Below are positions 5,928 to 10,369 of a stretch of 10,369 nt of DNA, in pieces. The stretch is from the NCBI GenBank assembly GCA_022769845.1, contig JALEIO010000064.1, positions 1 to 10,369 of the forward strand, in the 5' to 3' direction. The position numbers and the translations under genes were made by a program. Every line of letters begins with the position of its first letter. Positions within the stretch are counted from its first letter, which is position 1. Origin of the DNA: Oscillospiraceae bacterium. GTDB lineage: Bacteria; Bacillota; Clostridia; UMGS1810. The notes under the pieces are model-generated. The model did not search any database. It had not been told where the DNA came from and saw nothing but the letters and a program-made list of their open reading frames with translations.

Positions 5928-6650
5928 ATGCGGCTGGACAAATTTTTGGCGGACTGCGGATTAGGCAGCCGCAAAGACATAAAAAAGATGATTTCAAAAG
6001 GACTTGTTACGGTAAACGGCACGGTTTGCAAAGCGGCGCAGACCGCTGTGGACGAGGGCGACGAGGTATATTGCGGCGGCAAAAAGATAAATTATGAAAA
6101 ATTTATTTATCTTATGATGAACAAGCCGCAAGGGTACATCAGCGCAACCGAAGATAAGCATAAAAAAACGGTTCTTGACCTTTTGGGAGAGGAGTACAAA
6201 TATTTTACGCTTTTCCCTGCGGGCAGGCTGGATATTGACACCGAAGGCTTTTTGCTGCTCACCAACGACGGCAATTTTGCACACAATATTCTCTCGCCGA
6301 AAAAACACGTTGACAAGACGTATTTTGCCGAAATCAACGGTGAAATCACAAGTGAGCATATAAAAATGTTTGAGAACGGAATAACGCTTGAGGACGGATA
6401 CAAAACGCTTCCGTCAACGCTTAAAATTTTGAAATCAGGTGAAAAATCTCAGGTTGAAATAACCGTTTGCGAGGGCAAATTTCACCAAATCAAGCGTATG
6501 TTTGAGGCTATCGGCACACACGTTGTGTATCTTAAGCGCATTGCAATGGGAAATCTTTTTTTGGACGAAAATCTTAAAAAGGGCGAGGTTAAAAAGCTTA
6601 CCAAAGAAGAAATTGAAAAAATAATCGGAGGAAAAAATGGACATAATTAA
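5928..6650 (+). CDS. rsuA: RsuA-type rRNA pseudouridine synthase
   Basis: A 240-residue pseudouridine synthase of the RsuA/RluB/E/F branch, which isomerises a uridine in ribosomal RNA; RsuA itself acts on U516 of 16S rRNA. An S4 RNA-binding domain comes first (about 1-55, MRLDKFLADCGLGSRKDIKK and LVTVNG at 26-31). The catalytic domain follows, with the conserved GRLDIDTEG at 99-107 and catalytic aspartate D102, then LLLTNDG and the late motif EGKFHQIKRM. The length is typical of RsuA-type enzymes in Firmicutes. ATG 5928 uses an AGAGGT site inside the end of the previous gene, and the last 14 bases overlap the start of tex, so translation is probably coupled. RluB-type specificity for 23S rRNA cannot be excluded from sequence alone. 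Confidence 0.88.
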   Translation: MRLDKFLADCGLGSRKDIKKMISKGLVTVNGTVCKAAQTAVDEGDEVYCGGKKINYEKFIYLMMNKPQGYISATEDKHKKTVLDLLGEEYKYFTLFPAGRLDIDTEGFLLLTNDGNFAHNILSPKKHVDKTYFAEINGEITSEHIKMFENGITLEDGYKTLPSTLKILKSGEKSQVEITVCEGKFHQIKRMFEAIGTHVVYLKRIAMGNLFLDENLKKGEVKKLTKEEIEKIIGGKNGHN

Positions 6651-8790
6651 AACTCTCTGCAGTGAATTAAACATTAAAAAGGAGCAGGCGGAAAACACCG
6701 TAAAACTGCTTGACGAGGGCAATACAATCGCATTTATAGCGCGTTACCGAAAAGAGGTTACAGGCTCGCTGGACGACAAAATTCTGCGTGCCTTTTACGA
6801 CAGGTTAAATTATCTTCGCTCGTTTAACGAACGCAGCGATGAAATCATCCGTCTTATAACCGAGCAGGGCAAAATGACCGACGAAATTTTATCAAGCATA
6901 AAAAATGCAAAAATATTGCAGGAGCTGGAGGACATTTACCGCCCGTACAAGCAAAAAAAGCGCACTCGCGCGACCATTGCAAAGGAAAAGGGTTTAGAAG
7001 GCTTGGCGAACATAATTCTTTTGCAAAAAGAAAATTCGGGCAGCTGCTATGATGCCGCCGCGCCGTATGTAAACGCCGAAAAAGGAGTTGAATCGGCAGA
7101 CGAGGCAATCGCAGGCGCTTCTGACATTATAGCCGAAATGATTTCCGACAACGCCGAATACCGCAAATTTATCCGAAATTTTACTCAACGCGACGGCGTT
7201 CTTCACACAAAAAACACCAAGGACGAGGACTCGGTTTACCGTATGTACTATGATTTTTCCGAACCGCTAAAAAAAATTGCCGACCACAGAATTTTGGCGA
7301 TAAACAGGGGAGAAAAGGAAGAATTTTTGAGCGTGTCGGTAGAAATTGACGAGGATAGAATTTTTGAATTTTTGGAAAAAAACGTTATAACAAATCCCAA
7401 TTCCATTTTTACAGATATTTTAAAAGAAACCGTCCGCGATGCGTACAAGCGACTTATTGCTCCGTCAATAGAACGCGAGGTGAGGGGATTTTTCACCGAA
7501 AACGCCTCGGAAAACGCAATAAAATTATTTTCTAAAAATCTGGACAGGCTTCTTATGCAGCCGCCGATTAAGGGCAAAACCGTTCTCGGCATTGACCCGG
7601 GATACCGCACCGGCTGCAAGGTTGCGGTTATAGACAAAACCGGCAAGGTGTGCGATACCGGTATAATTTTCTGCACGCTTGAGCATCACGACAAAGAAAA
7701 GTCAAAAAAATACCTTCTTTCTCTTATAAAAAAATATGACGTTGACCTTATTGCAATCGGCAACGGAACGGCGTCCAAGGAAAGCGAAATGTTTGTTGCA
7801 GACGTTATAAAAGAGGCAGATAAAAAGGTGTATTACCTTATTGTAAACGAGGCGGGCGCTTCGGTTTATTCCGCGTCAAAAGAGGGGGAGGAGGAATTTC
7901 CCGATTTTACCGTTGAGCAGCGCAGCGCCGTGTCCATAGCGCGAAGATGCCAGGACCCGCTCGTTGAATTCGTAAAAATTGACCCCAAATCAATAGGCGT
8001 TGGACAGTATCAGCACGATATGAATCAAAAACGCTTGAAAGAGGCTCTCACGGGCGTTGTTGAAAACTGTGTAAATACAGTCGGAGTTGACCTTAACACC
8101 GCGTCATACGCACTTTTAAGCTACGTTTCGGGCATAAATAATACCACCGCTAAAAACATTGTCAAATACCGCGAGGAAAACGGCGAATTTGCTGCGCGCA
8201 AAGATCTTTTGAAGGTAGACAAAATCGGACCGAAAGCGTTTTTGCAGTGCGCAGGATTTTTGCGTATCCCCGACGGCGAAGAAATCCTTGATAACACAGG
8301 CGTTCATCCCGAATCGTACAAGGCGGCAAAATCGCTTTTAAAAACTCTCGGATACACCGAGGAGGACGTTAAAAATCACTCGGTTTCCGACATAAAAGAA
8401 AGAATGAACAATATTGATATAAAAGAATTCTGCAATAAAAACGACGTGGGCGAAATAACGGTTTTTGATATTGCCGATTCGCTGTTAAAGCCCGGCAGAG
8501 ATGTGCGCGATTCGCTTCCCAAACCGATTTTGCTCACTGACGTTTTAAGTATTTCCGACCTTAAAGAAGGTATGATCTTGACAGGTACGGTGCGCAACGT
8601 TACAGACTTTGGAGCTTTTGTGGATATTGGCGTTCATCAGGACGGACTTGTGCATATTTCGCAAATTTGCAGCCGATATATTAAAAATCCCACCGAGGTG
8701 CTTGCGGTAGGAGATATTGTAAAAGTAAAGGTTTTGGAAGCCGACGAAACACGAAAGCGAATTTCGCTGTCAATAAAGCAGGCGCAATAA
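6637..8790 (+). CDS. tex: Tex family RNA-binding transcription accessory protein
   Basis: A 717-residue cytoplasmic protein with the full Tex architecture and normal length. The N-terminal helical Tex domain covers about 1-190 and includes the conserved IAFIARYRKEVTGSLDD and LEDIYRPYKQKKRTRA segments. The YqgF/RNase H-like domain begins near 315 with VLGIDPGYRTGCKVAV (316-331). Tandem helix-hairpin-helix motifs lie at about 485-560 (around SGINNTTAKNIV and VDKIGPKAF), followed by a C-terminal S1 domain at about 643-714 with GTVRNVTDFGAFVDIG. Tex binds nucleic acid through S1 and is linked to transcription, toxin expression and stress survival in several bacteria; its biochemical role is not settled. 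ATG 6637 has a CGGAGG site (6626-6631) and overlaps the end of rsuA, marking it as the last gene of this operon. Confidence 0.96.
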   Translation: MDIIKTLCSELNIKKEQAENTVKLLDEGNTIAFIARYRKEVTGSLDDKILRAFYDRLNYLRSFNERSDEIIRLITEQGKMTDEILSSIKNAKILQELEDIYRPYKQKKRTRATIAKEKGLEGLANIILLQKENSGSCYDAAAPYVNAEKGVESADEAIAGASDIIAEMISDNAEYRKFIRNFTQRDGVLHTKNTKDEDSVYRMYYDFSEPLKKIADHRILAINRGEKEEFLSVSVEIDEDRIFEFLEKNVITNPNSIFTDILKETVRDAYKRLIAPSIEREVRGFFTENASENAIKLFSKNLDRLLMQPPIKGKTVLGIDPGYRTGCKVAVIDKTGKVCDTGIIFCTLEHHDKEKSKKYLLSLIKKYDVDLIAIGNGTASKESEMFVADVIKEADKKVYYLIVNEAGASVYSASKEGEEEFPDFTVEQRSAVSIARRCQDPLVEFVKIDPKSIGVGQYQHDMNQKRLKEALTGVVENCVNTVGVDLNTASYALLSYVSGINNTTAKNIVKYREENGEFAARKDLLKVDKIGPKAFLQCAGFLRIPDGEEILDNTGVHPESYKAAKSLLKTLGYTEEDVKNHSVSDIKERMNNIDIKEFCNKNDVGEITVFDIADSLLKPGRDVRDSLPKPILLTDVLSISDLKEGMILTGTVRNVTDFGAFVDIGVHQDGLVHISQICSRYIKNPTEVLAVGDIVKVKVLEADETRKRISLSIKQAQ

Positions 8791-9068
8791 TACAACCCCT
8801 ATAAACATACGGAATTTTTGCGTTTTTAACTATCGACTATGCACAATAATCACAAAAAACTTCGGGCGGTTTTTTGCGTTTTTACCAAAAAAAATTACTC
8901 TTTCAAAAAGGCAATATTCAACATAACCAAACAAAGTGCCGAAAAACGCTTTAACCGTTGTGCAAATCCCACTAAAGCGATTGTTTAGCAAAGGCAAAAA
9001 TCCCTTAAAAACCGCCTTTTTATGCAATGTTACTAAATATCTTTTCAGAATTTTGTGCAATACCCTAA
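8791..9068. other. Intergenic region after tex, no supported gene
   Basis: This is part of a 412-bp gap between tex and the ABC ATPase gene. It carries a weak terminator-like hairpin (8853-8883). A minus-strand open frame of 76 codons (9060-8830) would have to start at TTG with no good ribosome site. Its product is rich in Phe, Lys and Val and matches nothing I know. On the minus strand, TTGCAYAA-type octamers recur (near 9060, 9035 and 8962). The stretch is less AT-dominated than the other gaps, which may mean a decayed gene or a dispersed repeat, but no ends can be placed. Confidence 0.4.
8853..8883 (+). terminator. Weak terminator-like hairpin after tex
   Basis: CAAAAAAC (8853-8860) pairs with GTTTTTTG (8869-8876) around an 8-nt loop, followed by CGTTTTT. 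The stem is mostly A-U and the T run is short and interrupted. It is the best candidate for ending the DUF4830-rsuA-tex transcript, 62 nt after the tex stop, but is much weaker than the other terminators in the window. Confidence 0.4.
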
Positions 9069-9097
9069 TTCCATTAAATTTAAATTTGTGCTATTAT
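9069..9097 (+). promoter_or_regulatory. Extended -10 promoter for the ABC ATPase gene
   Basis: A -10 box TATTAT (9092-9097) carries the extended TG one base upstream (TGCTATTAT). A poor -35 (TTCCAT, 9069-9074) stands 17 bp away. Weak -35 boxes are usual with extended -10 promoters. The start would lie near 9104, giving a leader of about 100 nt. Confidence 0.6.
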
Positions 9098-9127
9098 ATA
9101 TATGTAATGTGAGATTGTGTATTTAAA

Positions 9128-9149
9128 TGCAAAAATTTTTGTTTTTGCA
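9128..9149 (+). promoter_or_regulatory. AT-rich hairpin in the leader of the ABC ATPase gene
   Basis: TGCAAAAA (9128-9135) and TTTTTGCA (9142-9149) form an 8-bp stem with a 6-nt loop inside the predicted leader, about 41 nt before the Shine-Dalgarno GGGAGGT. It could be an operator for a sugar-responsive repressor or simply an AT-rich coincidence. It does not match the cre consensus for CcpA well. Confidence 0.35.
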
Positions 9150-9202
9150 ATAAAAATAACTGCCACTGTTGCAAATAAATTAATCACACGGGAGGTAATA
9201 AA

Positions 9203-10315
9203 ATGGCAAGTCTTAAACTGGATCATATTTATAAAAAATACGCGGGCGGCGTTGTTGCCGTATCAGATTTCTGCCTTGAAATCGCAGATAAGGAATTTAT
9301 CGTATTGGTTGGACCTTCAGGCTGCGGTAAATCAACAACACTCAGAATGATTGCAGGTCTTGAAGAAATTTCGGAGGGTGAACTTTACATAGGCGACAAA
9401 CTTATGAATGATGTTGCCCCCAAAGACAGAGACATTGCAATGGTTTTCCAAAACTATGCTTTGTATCCTCATATGACGGTTTACGAAAATATGGCGTTTG
9501 GTCTTAAACTCCGCAAAACACCGAAGGACGAAATTAACCGACGTGTTACCGAAGCTGCAAAAATTCTTGATATTGAGCATCTTCTCGACAGAAAGCCGAA
9601 GGCTCTTTCGGGCGGACAAAGACAGAGGGTTGCGCTCGGCCGTGCTATCGTGCGTGAGCCGAAGGTATTCCTTATGGACGAACCGCTTTCAAACTTGGAT
9701 GCAAAACTTCGTGTTCAGATGAGAACCGAAATCGGCAAACTTCATCACAGATTGCAGACAACGTTTATCTATGTAACACACGACCAGACCGAAGCTATGA
9801 CAATGGGTTCGCGTATCGTTGTTATGAAAGACGGTATTATGCAGCAGGTTGATTCGCCGATTAACCTTTACAACTATCCTTGCAATATGTTTGTTGCAGG
9901 CTTTATAGGAAGCCCGCAGATGAACTTTATTGACGCTGAGGTTGTTGCAAAAGACGGCGGAGTTTATCTTGTGTTTGGCGAAAACAGCGTTAAGCTTGAA
10001 GAAACAAAGGCTAAAGCAGTTGAAGAAAAAGGCTATGTCGGCAAAACGGTTGTTATGGGTATTCGTCCCGAAGATTTGCACGACGAAGAAGCTTTCATTT
10101 CTATTGCAAAGGATTGTGTTGTTAAAGCAAATGTTGACCTTACAGAGGTTATGGGTGCTGAAACATATCTCTATCTTACAATTGCCGGCACGCCGTTTGT
10201 TGCAAGAGTTAGCCCGAGAAGCACAGCTAAAAAAGATGATAATATCGACATTGCATTTGATGCACATAAAATTCATATTTTTGATAAGGAAACACAGCTT
10301 ACAATTACTCATTAA
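9203..10315 (+). CDS. ugpC: Sugar ABC importer ATP-binding protein (UgpC/MalK/MsmX type)
   Basis: A 370-residue cytoplasmic ATPase of the CUT1 carbohydrate-importer class. The nucleotide-binding domain has Walker A GPSGCGKST (37-45), Q-loop Q83, signature LSGGQ (135-139), Walker B FLMDE with catalytic E160, D-loop SNLD (163-166) and switch H193. The C-terminal part from about 235, introduced by GFIGSPQMNFI, is the MalK-type regulatory/TOBE domain. Start ATG 9203 follows GGGAGGT. The gene stands alone, with its own promoter and a strong terminator and no permease or binding-protein gene beside it. In Gram-positives such lone ATPases (MsmX, MsmK) energise several sugar importers encoded elsewhere, so a shared role is a reasonable inference. 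Glycerol-3-phosphate specificity should not be read from the symbol. Confidence 0.93.
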   Translation: MASLKLDHIYKKYAGGVVAVSDFCLEIADKEFIVLVGPSGCGKSTTLRMIAGLEEISEGELYIGDKLMNDVAPKDRDIAMVFQNYALYPHMTVYENMAFGLKLRKTPKDEINRRVTEAAKILDIEHLLDRKPKALSGGQRQRVALGRAIVREPKVFLMDEPLSNLDAKLRVQMRTEIGKLHHRLQTTFIYVTHDQTEAMTMGSRIVVMKDGIMQQVDSPINLYNYPCNMFVAGFIGSPQMNFIDAEVVAKDGGVYLVFGENSVKLEETKAKAVEEKGYVGKTVVMGIRPEDLHDEEAFISIAKDCVVKANVDLTEVMGAETYLYLTIAGTPFVARVSPRSTAKKDDNIDIAFDAHKIHIFDKETQLTITH

Positions 10316-10337
10316 TTGTTTCCCACAAATAAAATGT

Positions 10338-10368
10338 ACTCCGGCTTATTTAAAGCCGGAGTTTTTTT
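10338..10368 (+). terminator. Strong intrinsic terminator after the ABC ATPase gene
   Basis: Perfect 10-bp arms ACTCCGGCTT (10338-10347) and AAGCCGGAGT (10353-10362) with a 5-nt loop run straight into seven T. It lies 22 nt after the stop codon and closes the gene as a single-gene unit. Confidence 0.93.
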
Positions 10369-10369
10369 G

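Noticed and set aside
9689..10312. A 207-codon minus-strand frame inside the ABC ATPase gene
   Set aside because: Rich in Cys, Asn and Phe, with no ribosome site and no family resemblance; a mirror of the sense codons of a conserved gene.

Overview
The window looks like chromosomal DNA from an endospore-forming, low-GC Gram-positive bacterium of the Clostridia (an Oscillospiraceae/Ruminococcaceae-type gut organism would fit). The evidence is a partial SpoIVB sporulation protease, purine-rich Shine-Dalgarno sites ahead of every gene, two GTG starts and one TTG start, very AT-rich intergenic DNA, and Firmicutes-type housekeeping proteins. I see no mobile element, CRISPR array, tRNA or rRNA, and no clear sign of recent transfer.

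Layout. 1-420 (minus) is the N-terminal part of spoIVB. From a divergent control region, a sigma-A-type promoter reads right into rsmE (16S rRNA m3U1498 methyltransferase, TTG start at 636). A five-helix membrane protein of unknown function follows, then, after a 10-bp hairpin, kdgK (2-keto-3-deoxygluconate kinase, 2011-3030), which ends at a strong terminator. Converging on it from the right is rpsB-tsf (ribosomal protein S2 and EF-Ts, minus strand, 4881-3237). This pair has its own promoter, a structured leader and its own terminator. The usual followers pyrH and frr are absent.

The 5013-5480 gap separates rpsB from rightward genes. It holds a cluster of four DnaA-box-like 9-mers followed by very AT-rich DNA and is the most interesting non-coding part of the window. 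A promoter at 5389-5417 then drives a compact operon: a DUF4830-like membrane-anchored protein, an RsuA-type rRNA pseudouridine synthase, and the RNA-binding transcription accessory protein Tex. Adjacent genes here are 3 nt apart or overlap by 14 bp. After a 412-bp gap with no convincing gene comes a single-gene unit for a MalK/UgpC/MsmX-type sugar ABC transporter ATPase (9203-10315), with its own promoter and a strong terminator.

Functionally the window is mostly translation and ribosome maturation (RsmE, S2, EF-Ts, RsuA, Tex) plus carbohydrate use (KdgK, sugar-importer ATPase) and sporulation (SpoIVB). I do not see a convincing novel multi-gene system. The best leads are the DnaA-box cluster, the rpsB leader, the hairpin before kdgK, the unknown membrane protein and the 8791-9060 intergenic sequence.
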